DNA of 64,000 nucleotides from Allochromatium tepidum (lineage in GTDB: Bacteria > Pseudomonadota > Gammaproteobacteria > Chromatiales > Chromatiaceae). The notes beneath the pieces are model-generated. The model was not told where the DNA came from and did no database searches. It was given only the letters and a program-made list of their open reading frames with translations. The translations under genes were made by a program, and so were the position numbers. Below, one piece after another: positions 40,616 to 49,450 of this stretch (the stretch's first letter is position 1; each line of letters starts with the position of its first letter). The stretch covers positions 1,938,755-2,002,754 of the forward strand of contig NZ_AP024563.1 in NCBI RefSeq assembly GCF_018409545.1, in the 5' to 3' direction.

Positions 40616-41887
40616 TTGACCACGCTCATCGTCCTCGTCTTCCTGCTGGTCTATCTCGGACTCTTCCTCGGCGGTCTGCCCTTCCTGCAACTGGACCGCA
40701 CCGGGGTGGCGCTGCTCGGGGCGATCGTGCTGCTGGCGACCGATGTCGTCGACATGGATCAGGTGTGGGAGGCCGTGCATCCGCCGACACTGGCCTTGCT
40801 GTTCGCCTTCATGGTGATCTCGGCGCAACTGCGTCTGAGCGGTTTCTACGACTGGGTGGTGTGGCGGCTCGATCGCTTCGACCTGCCGCCCTCGGCCCTG
40901 CTGGGTGCGGTGATCCTGGCCTCGGCGCTGCTCTCGGCGGTGTTCAGCAACGATATCGTCTGTCTGGCGATGGCGCCGGTGCTGGCCGACGCCTGCCGCG
41001 CGCGCCGGCTCGATCCGGTGCCCTTTCTGCTCGCGCTCGCCTGTGCCGCCAATCTCGGCTCGGCGGCGACCCTGATCGGCAATCCGCAAAACATGCTGAT
41101 CGGCGAGCGGCTGGGGCTGGATTTCGGCGGCTATCTGCGTCTGGCCGCCGTGCCGGTCGGACTCGGGCTGGCGGCGACCTGGGTGATCATCCTGCTCGGA
41201 CTCTCGCGCCGGCGCCGGCATTTGGCCGCGCCCGCGCCCATGGCGGCGAACCCGGAGCCGGAGACCGAGGCGACGAGCCACCGACAACGCGCGGAGGATC
41301 AGGCGCCCGGACTCGATCGCCGGCAGACGCTCAAAGGGCTGGGTGTGGCGGGCGTGCTCCTGCTGGCCTTTCTGTTCGCACCCTGGCCGCGCGATCTGCT
41401 GGCGCTCGCCGGGGCGGGTCTGCTGCTGACGAGCCGACGTCTGCACTCGCACCGGATGCTGGGTCTGGTCGACTGGCAACTGCTGGTGCTCTTCGTCGGG
41501 CTCTTCATCGTCAATCACGCGCTCCAGGAGACCGGACTGCCGGCCCAGGCGATCACGGCCCTCGCCGGTCTGGGGATGGATCTGCACGACCCGGCGCCGC
41601 TGTTCGGCGCCGGCGCCATACTCAGCAATCTGGTCTCCAACGTGCCGGCGGTGATGCTCCTGCTGCCGGCGGCGACCGAACCCATGAGCGGCCCGATACT
41701 GGCCCTGTCGAGCACGCTGGCGGGCAATCTGCTGATCGTCAGCAGCATCGCCAACATCATCGTCGTCCAGGCCGCCGCGCGGCAGGGGTTGCTGATCGAC
41801 TGGCGCGCCCATGCGCGGGTCGGCCTTCCGGTCACGCTGACCACGCTCGCCATCGCGGCCCTATGGCTGGGCGTCCTCCAGGGCTAG
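40616..41887 (+). CDS. SLC13/ArsB-like anion or sodium-coupled transporter
   Basis: A 423-aa integral membrane protein with about 11 hydrophobic segments. A charged cytoplasmic loop in the middle (residues about 200-240, PAPMAANPEPETEATSHRQ) separates two halves. The re-entrant motifs FSNDIVCLAMAP and LSNLVSNVPAVMLLLP are those of the ion-transporter (IT) superfamily (ArsB, CitMHS, SLC13). The SAATLIGNPQNMLIG motif is typical of the YbiR-type branch. The substrate is not predictable. The start appears to be TTG at 40616, without a clear ribosome-binding site. Confidence 0.78.
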   Translation: MTTLIVLVFLLVYLGLFLGGLPFLQLDRTGVALLGAIVLLATDVVDMDQVWEAVHPPTLALLFAFMVISAQLRLSGFYDWVVWRLDRFDLPPSALLGAVILASALLSAVFSNDIVCLAMAPVLADACRARRLDPVPFLLALACAANLGSAATLIGNPQNMLIGERLGLDFGGYLRLAAVPVGLGLAATWVIILLGLSRRRRHLAAPAPMAANPEPETEATSHRQRAEDQAPGLDRRQTLKGLGVAGVLLLAFLFAPWPRDLLALAGAGLLLTSRRLHSHRMLGLVDWQLLVLFVGLFIVNHALQETGLPAQAITALAGLGMDLHDPAPLFGAGAILSNLVSNVPAVMLLLPAATEPMSGPILALSSTLAGNLLIVSSIANIIVVQAAARQGLLIDWRAHARVGLPVTLTTLAIAALWLGVLQG

Positions 41888-41966
41888 GCGATCCACTCGA
41901 TGCGGCGTACCATGCCGCTTCGATCTTCCGCGCGACCTCCATTCCTCACTCAAAGGACGCGGTTCC

Positions 41967-43901
41967 ATGTACTCGATCGGCTTGCTCATCCTCTTTCCGC
42001 TGCTGGCGGGCCTCGCCATCGCCCGCGCGCCCGACAGCACGGTCCGCGCCCAGCGGGTCCGGTGGTCGGCCGGGGCCATCGCCGTGGCGACCATCCTGCT
42101 GACCCTGTTGCATCCGGGCCTGGGGCCTGAGTTCTATTCCGTCCCCGGCTGGCTGCTGTGGACGCTCGACCGTTTCTTCATGCTCGCCGGTGTGGCGCTC
42201 GCCCTGGTGTTGCTGTACTTCTGCCGACGCATCCTGGCGCGCGAGTGGTACATCCCGGTGTTGATCCTGCTTCAGACCGGGCTGATGCTGAGCGCCGAAC
42301 TGGCGCCCGTCCATCCCGAGGTCGCGCACCCCTTCTACATCGACAGCTTCACCCTGCTGATGGCGCTCATCGTCGGCGTGGTCGGTGGGCTGATCTGTCT
42401 GCACGCCGTGCAATACATGCGCGACTATCACACCCATGAGCACGAGGTCGCCGATCGCCAGCCGGCGTTCTATTTCATGGTGTTCCTGTTCCTGGCCGCG
42501 ATGTTCGGCATCGTCTTCACCAACCACCTCACCTGGCTGTTCGTGTTCTGGGAGGTGACGACGCTGTGTTCGTTCTGGCTGATCTCGTACTCGGGGACGG
42601 ACGAGGCGATCCGCAACGGCTTTCGCGCGCTCGGGCTGAACCTGATCGGCGGCGTCACCTTCGCGGCGGCGATCGCCTGGCTGACCTATGGGCCCGGACT
42701 GCACACCTGGGAGCTGGACCGGCTGGTCGCCGCCGGTAGTGCGCCGGCCCTGATCCCGGCGGCACTGATCGCGGTCGCCGGACTGGCCAAGTCGGCACAA
42801 CTGCCCTTCTCCTCCTGGCTGCTCGGGGCCATGGTCGCGCCGACGCCGATCTCGGCGCTGCTGCATTCGAGCACCATGGTCAAGGCGGGCGTCTTCCTGC
42901 TGGTCAAGCTGTCGCCGGTCTTCCACGATACCGTCGCCGGACTGCTGCTGTCGCTCATCGGCGGCGTCACCTTCCTCGTCACCTCCCTGGTCGCGGTCAA
43001 CCAGCGCAACGCCAAGCGGGTGCTGGCCTATTCGACCATCGCCAATCTGGGCCTGATCGTGATGTGTGCCGGCGTGGGCACGGCGGCGGCGATGTGGGCG
43101 GCGATCCTGCTGATCCTGTTCCATGCGGTGGCCAAGGCGCTGCTGTTCCTGGCCGTGGGCACCACCGAGCATCTGATCGGCAGTCGCGACATCGAGGACA
43201 TGGAAGGCATGGTCTACCGCCGTCCCGAGATGGCGGCGATGCTCTTGGTCGGCATCCTGGGCATGTTCCTGGCGCCGTTCGGGATGTTGCTGAGCAAGTA
43301 CACCACCTTCCAGGCGTTCCTCAACATGGACGTGATGCTCGGCGACGGGCTGATGCTGGCGGCGATCCTGGCCTTCGGCAGTGCGCCGACGCTGTTCTTC
43401 TGGAGCAAGTGGATGGGTAAGCTGGTGGCGATGCCGCGCCGGCCGCAACCGAGCACCGAGCCGATCGCGCGCGATGAGCTGCTGGCCCTCGGCGTGCTGA
43501 CCGTCATCACCTATGTCGCCTGTGCGCTCTTTCCGCTGGCCGACAAGGTGTTCGTCATCCCCTACACACATTATCTGGCCGTGCTGGGTCTGATCCCGGA
43601 CGTGCAGGCCGTCATCCCCTGGGAGACCGTCTGGCTCATGACCCTGATGCTCGGCGTGCTGTTCGTGCTGCCGCTGCTGTTCTGGCGGCGACCGCCCAGG
43701 TTCGCCGAGGTCAGCGGCTATCTGAGCGGGGCCAATGTCGACGGCAGTGCTTCGTATCGCGGGGCGATGGGGGCCGAGCGGATGGTCGAGAGTCGGGGCT
43801 ATTACATGACGGGTTTCTTCCATGAGACGACCCTGCTCCGCTACGGCGGTCTGGGCACGGCGGCGCTGATCGCGCTCATGATCGGGGGGGCGGCGCTATG
43901 A
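41967..43901 (+). CDS. echA: Ech-type hydrogenase antiporter subunit (NuoL-like, EchA)
   Basis: A 644-aa membrane protein with about 16 helices, homologous to NuoL and MrpA. The conserved proton-channel glutamate lies in FVFWEVTTLCSFWLISY, and the lysines in GLAKSAQLPFSSWL and STMVKAGVFLL. In Ech hydrogenases EchA pumps protons or sodium ions driven by electron transfer from ferredoxin to protons. It overlaps echB by 4 bp. Its C-terminus extends to HETTLLRYGGLGTAALIAL. Confidence 0.85.
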   Translation: MYSIGLLILFPLLAGLAIARAPDSTVRAQRVRWSAGAIAVATILLTLLHPGLGPEFYSVPGWLLWTLDRFFMLAGVALALVLLYFCRRILAREWYIPVLILLQTGLMLSAELAPVHPEVAHPFYIDSFTLLMALIVGVVGGLICLHAVQYMRDYHTHEHEVADRQPAFYFMVFLFLAAMFGIVFTNHLTWLFVFWEVTTLCSFWLISYSGTDEAIRNGFRALGLNLIGGVTFAAAIAWLTYGPGLHTWELDRLVAAGSAPALIPAALIAVAGLAKSAQLPFSSWLLGAMVAPTPISALLHSSTMVKAGVFLLVKLSPVFHDTVAGLLLSLIGGVTFLVTSLVAVNQRNAKRVLAYSTIANLGLIVMCAGVGTAAAMWAAILLILFHAVAKALLFLAVGTTEHLIGSRDIEDMEGMVYRRPEMAAMLLVGILGMFLAPFGMLLSKYTTFQAFLNMDVMLGDGLMLAAILAFGSAPTLFFWSKWMGKLVAMPRRPQPSTEPIARDELLALGVLTVITYVACALFPLADKVFVIPYTHYLAVLGLIPDVQAVIPWETVWLMTLMLGVLFVLPLLFWRRPPRFAEVSGYLSGANVDGSASYRGAMGAERMVESRGYYMTGFFHETTLLRYGGLGTAALIALMIGGAAL

Positions 43902-44758
43902 ATACCCATGCCTGGTGGCTCGCCGGTGCCTTCGTCGTGCTGGGTCCGCTGGTCGGCGCCCTGCTCGCCGGCATCGACCGACGGCTGACGGCGCGGATGC
44001 AGTCGCGTCAGGGTCCGCCGATCCTGCAACCGGTCTACGACGTGCTCAAGCTGTTCGAGAAGGACACCCTGGTCGTGACCCGGTTGCAGACGCTCTATCT
44101 GTGGTTCTTTCTGCTCTTCATGGTCATCTCGGGGTTCATCCTGTTTCTGGGCAGTGATCTGCTGCTCAGTCTGTTCGCCCTGACCGTGTCCGGGATCTTC
44201 CTGTGTCTGGCGGCCTATTCGACCAACTCGCCCTACAGCAACATCGGTTCATCGCGCGAGCTGATGCTGATGATGGCCTATGAGCCGATGCTGATCCTGG
44301 TGCCGCTCGGGTTCTATCTGACCACCGACAGTTTCCGGGTCGCCGACATCGTCGCCGGCAGTCCCTGGCAGGTGCTGCAACTCTCCGGCATTCTGGTCGG
44401 CTTTCTGTTCGTGCTGACGATCAAGCTGCGCAAGTCGCCGTTCGATCTCAGTACCTCGCATCATGGGCATCAGGAGCTGGTCAAGGGGTTGACCACGGAC
44501 TTCTCGGGCAGTGATCTGGCGCTGGTCGAGATCGCGCACTGGTACGAGAACGTGATCCTGCTCGGCTGGCTGTATCTGTTCTTCGCGCCTTGGGGGCCGT
44601 GGCTGGCGTTGCCGATCGCCTTCGGGCTGTTCTTCGTCGAGGTGCTGGTCGACAACACCCATGCGCGCCTGACCTGGTCGAGCACGCTCAAGGCGACCTG
44701 GTGGGTGACGCTGCTGGCGGGTGTGACCAATCTCATGCTGTTGCCTCTGGTGGTGTGA
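43898..44758 (+). CDS. echB: Ech-type hydrogenase membrane subunit (NuoH-like, EchB)
   Basis: A 286-aa membrane protein with about 8 helices of the complex I subunit 1 family. Diagnostic segments are MQSRQGPPILQPVYDVLKLFEKD, SSRELMLMMAYEP, and LRKSPFDLSTSHHGHQELVKG, the loop that contacts the Fe-S and large subunits. It anchors the peripheral hydrogenase module. The next operon gene, echC, is 4.2 kb downstream because an integron remnant lies between. Confidence 0.88.
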   Translation: MNTHAWWLAGAFVVLGPLVGALLAGIDRRLTARMQSRQGPPILQPVYDVLKLFEKDTLVVTRLQTLYLWFFLLFMVISGFILFLGSDLLLSLFALTVSGIFLCLAAYSTNSPYSNIGSSRELMLMMAYEPMLILVPLGFYLTTDSFRVADIVAGSPWQVLQLSGILVGFLFVLTIKLRKSPFDLSTSHHGHQELVKGLTTDFSGSDLALVEIAHWYENVILLGWLYLFFAPWGPWLALPIAFGLFFVEVLVDNTHARLTWSSTLKATWWVTLLAGVTNLMLLPLVV

Positions 44759-44784
44759 AGCAATGGGCTTCGGCGGCCTGACGA

Positions 44785-45077
44785 TCAGCGAGAGGCGACA
44801 TACTCGCGCAGCACGGCATCGATGCGCGTCTGCCAACCCGGGCCTTCAGCCTTGAAATAGTCGACCACTTCCGGCGAAAGGCGGATGGAGACCGGCTGTT
44901 TGGTCGCGTCGGCCTTTGGGCGTCCGGGCAGGCGGGTGAGCGGACGGAGCTTGCTCAGTTCTTCATCGGTCAGTTCATGGTGTCGGGATCCGCCGCGATA
45001 CCTTCGCGGATGCGTGCGTCTTCTTCCTCGCTGTTCAGGAGTATGAAAAGCAGGCCAGCGAAGTATCTTTTACCTGA
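44785..45077 (-). pseudogene. brnA-like antitoxin gene, frameshifted
   Basis: The minus strand encodes the BrnA C-terminal half, LTDEELSKLRPLTRLPGRPK, then VSIRLSPEVVDYFKAEGPGW (ribbon-helix-helix), to a stop at 44785. The N-terminal part (LLNSEEEDARIREGIAADPD) is in another frame and stops at TGA within ACCATGAACTGA, consistent with loss of one base. The BrnT toxin gene, normally just upstream, is absent; attC begins there instead. Confidence 0.65.
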
Positions 45078-45087
45078 GCGCGAAGGC

Positions 45088-45154
45088 AGCTAACAATTCA
45101 TTCCACCGGACTTGCGCGAAAAGCCGCACAGGCCGGTGAATTCAGACGTTAGGC
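45088..45154 (+). repeat. Integron attC recombination site 1
   Basis: The site starts GCTAACAATTC and ends with the core GTTAGGC (45148-45154). Between them are complementary arms CCACCGG and CCGGTG around TTGCGCGAAAAGCCGCA. The layout matches 59-base elements such as those of aadA cassettes. The orientation is +, so the cassette it closes lies to the left and the next cassette begins at the G/TT junction at 45148. Confidence 0.82.
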
Positions 45155-45199
45155 AGACAAATAACCAACCGCACTAAAGCGCTGAGGCTCAAATTTTCA

Positions 45200-46675
45200 A
45201 TGCAACTTACCTTCTCTGAACTCGTTACTCCTCCGCCGTTAAATACTCTTGCTGATCCAGCGGCATATCGAGGGCTTTATGCCTTCCACAAATACTGGGG
45301 CAAGAAGCCGGCTGAACCGATGCGTTACCTGATTCAACAGCTTTGCCCGGAAGGCGGGCTGGTAGTTGACCCGTTTCTCGGTTCTGGAATTTCAGCACTG
45401 GAGGCGATTCGTTTGAATCGGCGCGTGGTCGGCATAGACATTAACCCCGCTGCTGTCCGGCTGACTCGAATGCTGGTTTCTCCGCCGCCGGCAGCCCTGC
45501 TTCATAAGGCGTTCCAGCGTGTGAGCGCGGTAGTTAAAGAGGCCATTCTCGATAGCTACGCCACAGTGCAGAAGAAGCCCGCCACGCATTACGTCTGGCG
45601 CAATGGCATGATGGAAAAGGTCTGGCTGACGAACGGGAAGAGATGCAGCCGTGTGGAGTTACAGCCAAGCGAACAGGACATCGCGCTCGCCGAGCGGTTC
45701 GAGTCCTATCAGCCGCAGCGGTTGCGCGCGCCGCGATTTTTCACGAACTCGCGCATCAATTCCTCGCCGTCGCTCAAGATGAAAGACCTGTTCACCGGCC
45801 GGGCACTGCGTAACATCGAACTCCTGTTGGCTGGGATTGATGACTTACCGGTTGCAGAACAAGAACCAATGCGGCTCGCGTTGACGGCAGCGGTCGGTCA
45901 GATGAGCAAGATGGTCTTCGCCATCACGGGTCGAGGAAAAACGACCGGCGCAAGGAGCGAGAAGATGGAAGTCGGCTCGTGGGTGATTGGCTACTGGCGG
46001 CCCAAACAGCATTTTGAAATCAACGTGTGGAATTGTTTTGAGCGCCGCGTACAGAAGCTCATCAAGGCGGTGGCGGAATCAGAATCCGCTCATATCACAG
46101 CCAAAGCTGGCCAGATCCTAACGGTTTGCGACGGTGATGCCGATTACGCGATTCTGAATGACGATTGTCTCGCGCTACTTCCACAGCTTCGCGACAAGTC
46201 GGTTGATTTGGTAATTACCGACCCACCGCATGGCGACCGCATTCCGTATCTGGAACTATCGGAAATATGGAACGTCATCCTTGACGAAGAACCACCGTTT
46301 GAATCGGAAATCGTGGTGTCGAACGCCAAGGAGCGCGGGAAGAAGACACTCGCCTACAATGAGGCCATGTCGCGGTTTTTGGAAATCGCGAGTCGCAAGT
46401 TGACCGACAACGGTTTCCTTGTGCTGTTCTTCAATGCGCGGACGGAAGCGAGCTGGAAATTCCTAGGTAGCTTTAACAACAGCGCAGACACCGCAGGAAT
46501 GACGTATTGCGGTTGCTTCCCGCTGGTTTATTCGGCGGCGTCGGTTGTGCAGGATAACCGGGACGGAGCGTTGCGCACGGATTATGGCCTCGTCTTCTCC
46601 CGCGCGGCGGCTGCATCTCATTCGCTCGCCGATATCCCGGGTTGGAGTTTCACTCTGCCCACGCCAAAGGAATAA
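45200..46675 (+). CDS. Cassette-borne DNA methyltransferase
   Basis: A 491-aa amino-methyltransferase (N6-adenine or N4-cytosine type). The AdoMet-binding motif I is VVDPFLGSGISALEAI (D57 to G63) with VVGIDINP after it. The catalytic motif IV is DLVITDPPHGDRIPYLELSE at about residue 340. The 250 residues between them would hold target recognition, an alpha-class-like order. It lies 46 bp after attC site 1 and only 2 bp before the nuclease-like gene, which it presumably protects against. Codon use is less GC-biased than in the flanking genes, consistent with transfer. Confidence 0.8.
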   Translation: MQLTFSELVTPPPLNTLADPAAYRGLYAFHKYWGKKPAEPMRYLIQQLCPEGGLVVDPFLGSGISALEAIRLNRRVVGIDINPAAVRLTRMLVSPPPAALLHKAFQRVSAVVKEAILDSYATVQKKPATHYVWRNGMMEKVWLTNGKRCSRVELQPSEQDIALAERFESYQPQRLRAPRFFTNSRINSSPSLKMKDLFTGRALRNIELLLAGIDDLPVAEQEPMRLALTAAVGQMSKMVFAITGRGKTTGARSEKMEVGSWVIGYWRPKQHFEINVWNCFERRVQKLIKAVAESESAHITAKAGQILTVCDGDADYAILNDDCLALLPQLRDKSVDLVITDPPHGDRIPYLELSEIWNVILDEEPPFESEIVVSNAKERGKKTLAYNEAMSRFLEIASRKLTDNGFLVLFFNARTEASWKFLGSFNNSADTAGMTYCGCFPLVYSAASVVQDNRDGALRTDYGLVFSRAAAASHSLADIPGWSFTLPTPKE

Positions 46676-46677
46676 TC

Positions 46678-47769
46678 ATGCCGCTGAGTTTCGCCCAAGC
46701 CGACGCCCTGTTTCGCCAAGACAAATTGAACGAGCTTGTTGCCGATGCCGAGGGACTCCGCTTCCTCAAGCTGCGCTCTTTGAATCGCACAGAATATCTC
46801 GAACGCCTGTTCCAGTCGGCGTGCATCGCACGACCGGACGTTGGCGCACGTCAGTTGTTCGAGGCTGCGTTCAACGCCGGCATCAATGCTCCGGCGATTG
46901 AGGCGTGTGCTCGTGACATCTACCGAGATGAGCGTGAACAACGCCGAGCCAACGAAGCGGAGTTGATCAATCAGCTATACCGCGTGCAGGAGTTCAATTG
47001 GGGCGGTCTTCACCAGAACAGTCTGGAAAAAACCATCGTTGACAACTATGTGAAGAAAATCACGGATTACGAGACGCTGTGCCGGTGCGTCGAAAACGAG
47101 CTGCTAACCAGCCTGCGCGGCTACGTGGTGTGCTCATGGTATAACCACTGGACCTCAATCATAATTGAGGACATTTTCAAAGACCATGCTAACGTTCTGC
47201 CAGCCGTTGGCCTGGTGAAGAAGATTGATTTCTTCGTCCGTGACACGCCTTTCGATTTGAAGGTGACGTATCTGCCCGAAGGCTATCTCAAAGAGAAACG
47301 GCAAGCAGCCAAACTCCGCCCTGAACTGACGCTGCTAAAGCGCGCCGCTCGCACTTACGGTCTGCCAATTTCCTCTGACTTAGCTGACGCCGTGCTTCTC
47401 CAAGATCTTTGGGCGAAAGTGTCAGACCATCCGGCAGCGGAGTGCAAACAACTAATCGTGGAGCTTGTGCATTTCCGAAACACACTTGTCACTGAAATTG
47501 AGGCAGACTCAAGCGGCTTGATTCGCTGGCTTTACGAGAATCAGGGCGACCGTCGTTTCGATGCCTCAAACCGCTTGTTTCTCGTGCTCGTCGACCAACG
47601 AAACTACTTCGACTCATGGAAACTTAAGCGAGCCAAGCCACTCATGGAAGCCAGAATTCGAAATTACTTGGACGGTTGTGGTAACAATCCCGGACGACGG
47701 ATTGAGTTTGATTGGGAGGGCGATCGTTATTCGACCCTTTCAGACGCGATAATTGTGCGTCATCAGTAA
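46678..47769 (+). CDS. Probable restriction endonuclease (PD-(D/E)XK-like)
   Basis: A 363-aa soluble protein with no named family that I recognise. Residues 184-195 (D184-FFVRDTPF-D193-L-K195) within VKKIDFFVRDTPFDLKVTYL fit a PD-(D/E)XK nuclease core, with the second acidic residue an Asp. Its position directly behind a DNA methyltransferase and within the same integron cassette argues for a type II restriction enzyme. The stop codon is followed by attC site 2 within 2 bp. The start ATG (46678) has no strong ribosome-binding site, so translation is probably coupled to the methyltransferase. Confidence 0.65.
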   Translation: MPLSFAQADALFRQDKLNELVADAEGLRFLKLRSLNRTEYLERLFQSACIARPDVGARQLFEAAFNAGINAPAIEACARDIYRDEREQRRANEAELINQLYRVQEFNWGGLHQNSLEKTIVDNYVKKITDYETLCRCVENELLTSLRGYVVCSWYNHWTSIIIEDIFKDHANVLPAVGLVKKIDFFVRDTPFDLKVTYLPEGYLKEKRQAAKLRPELTLLKRAARTYGLPISSDLADAVLLQDLWAKVSDHPAAECKQLIVELVHFRNTLVTEIEADSSGLIRWLYENQGDRRFDASNRLFLVLVDQRNYFDSWKLKRAKPLMEARIRNYLDGCGNNPGRRIEFDWEGDRYSTLSDAIIVRHQ

Positions 47770-47771
47770 CT

Positions 47772-47834
47772 GCCCAACCAATCGTTCCAGCGGACGCGCG
47801 AAAAGCCGCGCGCCGCTGAACTCAAACGTTATGC
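47772..47834 (+). repeat. Integron attC recombination site 2
   Basis: R'' GCCCAAC (47772-47778) and core GTTATGC (47828-47834) flank CAGCGG...CCGCTG and GCGCG/CGCGC arms around AAAA, with the AATCGTTC and AACTCAAAC spacers usual in attC sites. At 63 bp it is a typical size. It has the same orientation as site 1, so the cassette between them (about 45149-47829, 2.7 kb) is complete. Confidence 0.88.
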
Positions 47835-47855
47835 AACAAGACAAAGAGGGAATAT

Positions 47856-48040
47856 ATGCCTGAAGCAAAAATAATTTTCTGGGACGTAGAGCATGGTCAT
47901 GCTTCATACCTCTGCACCCCAAATGGGAGACATATCGTTATTGACCTTGGCACAGGTAGCTATGATTCTGGTGATGAATTCAGCCCATTAAATCATCTGA
48001 AATACCATTATGGAAAGTTGTGTATCTTTCTTTCTGTAAA
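47856..48040 (+). pseudogene. Metallo-beta-lactamase-fold gene, N-terminal fragment
   Basis: After attC site 2 a new ORF starts MPEAKIIFWDVEHGHASYLC, then TPNGRHIVIDLGTGSYDSGD, the first strands of a ComEC/Rec2-type metallo-hydrolase. After about 62 codons it runs into IS256-derived sequence, so the HxHxDH metal site is lost. It is the first part of a further cassette. Confidence 0.6.
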
Positions 48041-48750
48041 TTCCGTTCCGCTGGGTGAGGCGCCTTATCTCTTCTTGGACGCCCGTTACGAGCAGGTGCG
48101 CCTGGAAGGAAGAATCGTCGATTGCGCCGTCGTGATGGCCGTTGGGATCGCGGCTGGGGGCAGGCGTCGCGTGCTGGGCTGCGAGATTGCCGCATCCGCA
48201 GCGGAAAATCGATTGGCGACGGTTTCTCGAAAGCCTTCCGGCCCGTGGCTTGCAGGGGGTGAAGCTGAGCATTGCCGACGACCACGCCGGACTCAAGGCG
48301 GCCCGCCGGGCGGTGTTGCCCGCGGTGCCCTGGCAGCGCTGCCGGTTCTACCGGCAATAGAATGCCGGTCACTTCGTTACGCGCCGGGAGGCGAAAAAAA
48401 CGGTGGCCGCCCAGATGCGCGCCATCTTCAATGCGCCGGATAGAACCGAGGCCGATCGACTGTGGCGGGAGGCGCTTACCCAATGGCGTAAAGACCATCC
48501 CAAGCTCGTCCAGTGGGCCGAGGCAGCGATCCCGGACAGTCTCACTGTGTTCGACTTTCCCGCTGAGCACCGCGTGCGGCTGCGCACCACCAACGGTCTG
48601 GAGCGGATCAATCGGGAACTGAGACGCCGTACCCGGGTGGCCGGCATCTTCCCGAACCCCGAGTCTTGCCTGCGCCTGGTCTCGGCTCTGCTCGCCGAAC
48701 CGGACGACGAGTGGATGACCGGCAAGGTCTATCTCAACCTCAACCCGTAA
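48041..48750 (+). pseudogene. IS256-family transposase remnant
   Basis: A 5'-truncated mutator-type transposase: EAPYLFLDARYEQVRLEGR, a frameshift at about 48190, SIADDHAGLKAARRAVLPAV and PWQRCRFYR, a TAG stop at 48358-48360 where a Gln codon is expected, then RLRTTNGLERINRELRRRTR and WMTGKVYLNLNP. The frameshift, nonsense codon and missing N-terminus make it inactive. Confidence 0.85.
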
Positions 48751-48806
48751 CCCCGGCGTCATGACACCCGCCACGAAAATTTACAGAAAAGAGGTTGCAC
48801 AATCTT

Positions 48807-48926
48807 TGCACGATCCAAGAACTCCTCGGCCACAGCGATGTTCGCACGACGATGATCTACACTCACACGATACCGAGCGTGACGCTCAAGGAGGCCAAGA
48901 GTCCGCTCGACCTCCAGCCTCTATAA
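48807..48926 (+). pseudogene. 3' end of an integron integrase (tyrosine recombinase)
   Basis: The frame reads TIQELLGHSDVRTTMIYTHT, then IPSVTLKEAKSPLDLQPL and a stop at 48926. LGHSDVRTTMIYTH is the box II region of tyrosine recombinases, with the catalytic Tyr in MIYTH; the ending KEAKSPLDL is typical of IntI rather than XerC/D. Only about 39 codons remain, cut at the left by IS256-derived DNA. It points to the right, toward echC. Confidence 0.7.
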
Positions 48927-48964
48927 ACTCAGCCCAAAAGCCTCAGCCCAAAAGCCGGAATTCC

Positions 48965-49450
48965 ATGAGCTTCCTGAAAAAATCCCCCTGGGTGCTCCAT
49001 TACGCGGCCACGAGCTGCAATGGGTGCGACATCGAGCTGCTGGCCTGTCTGACGCCGACCTATGACGTCGAACGCTTCGGTATCGTCAACACCGGTAATC
49101 CCAAACATGCCGACATCTTCCTCGTGACAGGCTCGGTCAACGAGGAATCGCGCAAGGTGGTCGAGAACCTCTATGCGCAGATGCCCGACCCCAAGGTCGT
49201 GGTCGCCATCGGCGCCTGCGCCCTGAGCGGCGGCATCTTCCGCGACGCCTACAACGTCTATGGCGGAATCGATCAGGTGATTCCGGTCGATGTCTATGTC
49301 CCCGGCTGCGCGGCGCGTCCCGAGAGCATCATCGACGGTATCGTCCAGGCGCTCGACATCCTGGAGCAGCGCGCCAGGGAGCGTAAACGTCAACGCAAGG
49401 TCGTGCGCCGGGATCACGGCGACTTCGAACAGCAGATGGTGAATCCATGA
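48965..49450 (+). CDS. echC: Ech-type hydrogenase small subunit (NuoB-like, EchC)
   Basis: A 161-aa Fe-S protein carrying the proximal [4Fe-4S] cluster. The ligands are C18 and C21 in TSCNGCDIELLAC, a Cys in GACALSGGIF and one in VPGCAARPESI. It passes electrons from the ferredoxin-like subunit to the NiFe site in EchE. It starts 38 bp after the integrase remnant, so the native echB-echC junction has been replaced and its transcription may depend on a new promoter. It overlaps echD by 4 bp. Confidence 0.9.
   Translation: MSFLKKSPWVLHYAATSCNGCDIELLACLTPTYDVERFGIVNTGNPKHADIFLVTGSVNEESRKVVENLYAQMPDPKVVVAIGACALSGGIFRDAYNVYGGIDQVIPVDVYVPGCAARPESIIDGIVQALDILEQRARERKRQRKVVRRDHGDFEQQMVNP

Larger units (their letters stand above)
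44785..48926. mobile_element. Chromosomal integron remnant inserted in the ech operon
   Basis: Between echB and echC lie, in order: a frameshifted brnA, an attC site, a two-gene restriction-modification-like cassette, a second attC, a truncated metallo-beta-lactamase-fold gene, an IS256 remnant, and the 3' end of an integron integrase gene. Both attC sites face the same way (+ strand). No attI site or complete integrase is present. The composition is more AT-rich than the flanking hydrogenase genes. Confidence 0.78.

Noticed and set aside
39842-43823. Long minus-strand open frames (Gln/Arg/Asp-rich) opposite the hydrolase, transporter and echA genes
   Set aside because: Their low-complexity composition is that of antisense frames of GC-rich membrane-protein genes, and the + strand genes are clearly homologous to known families.
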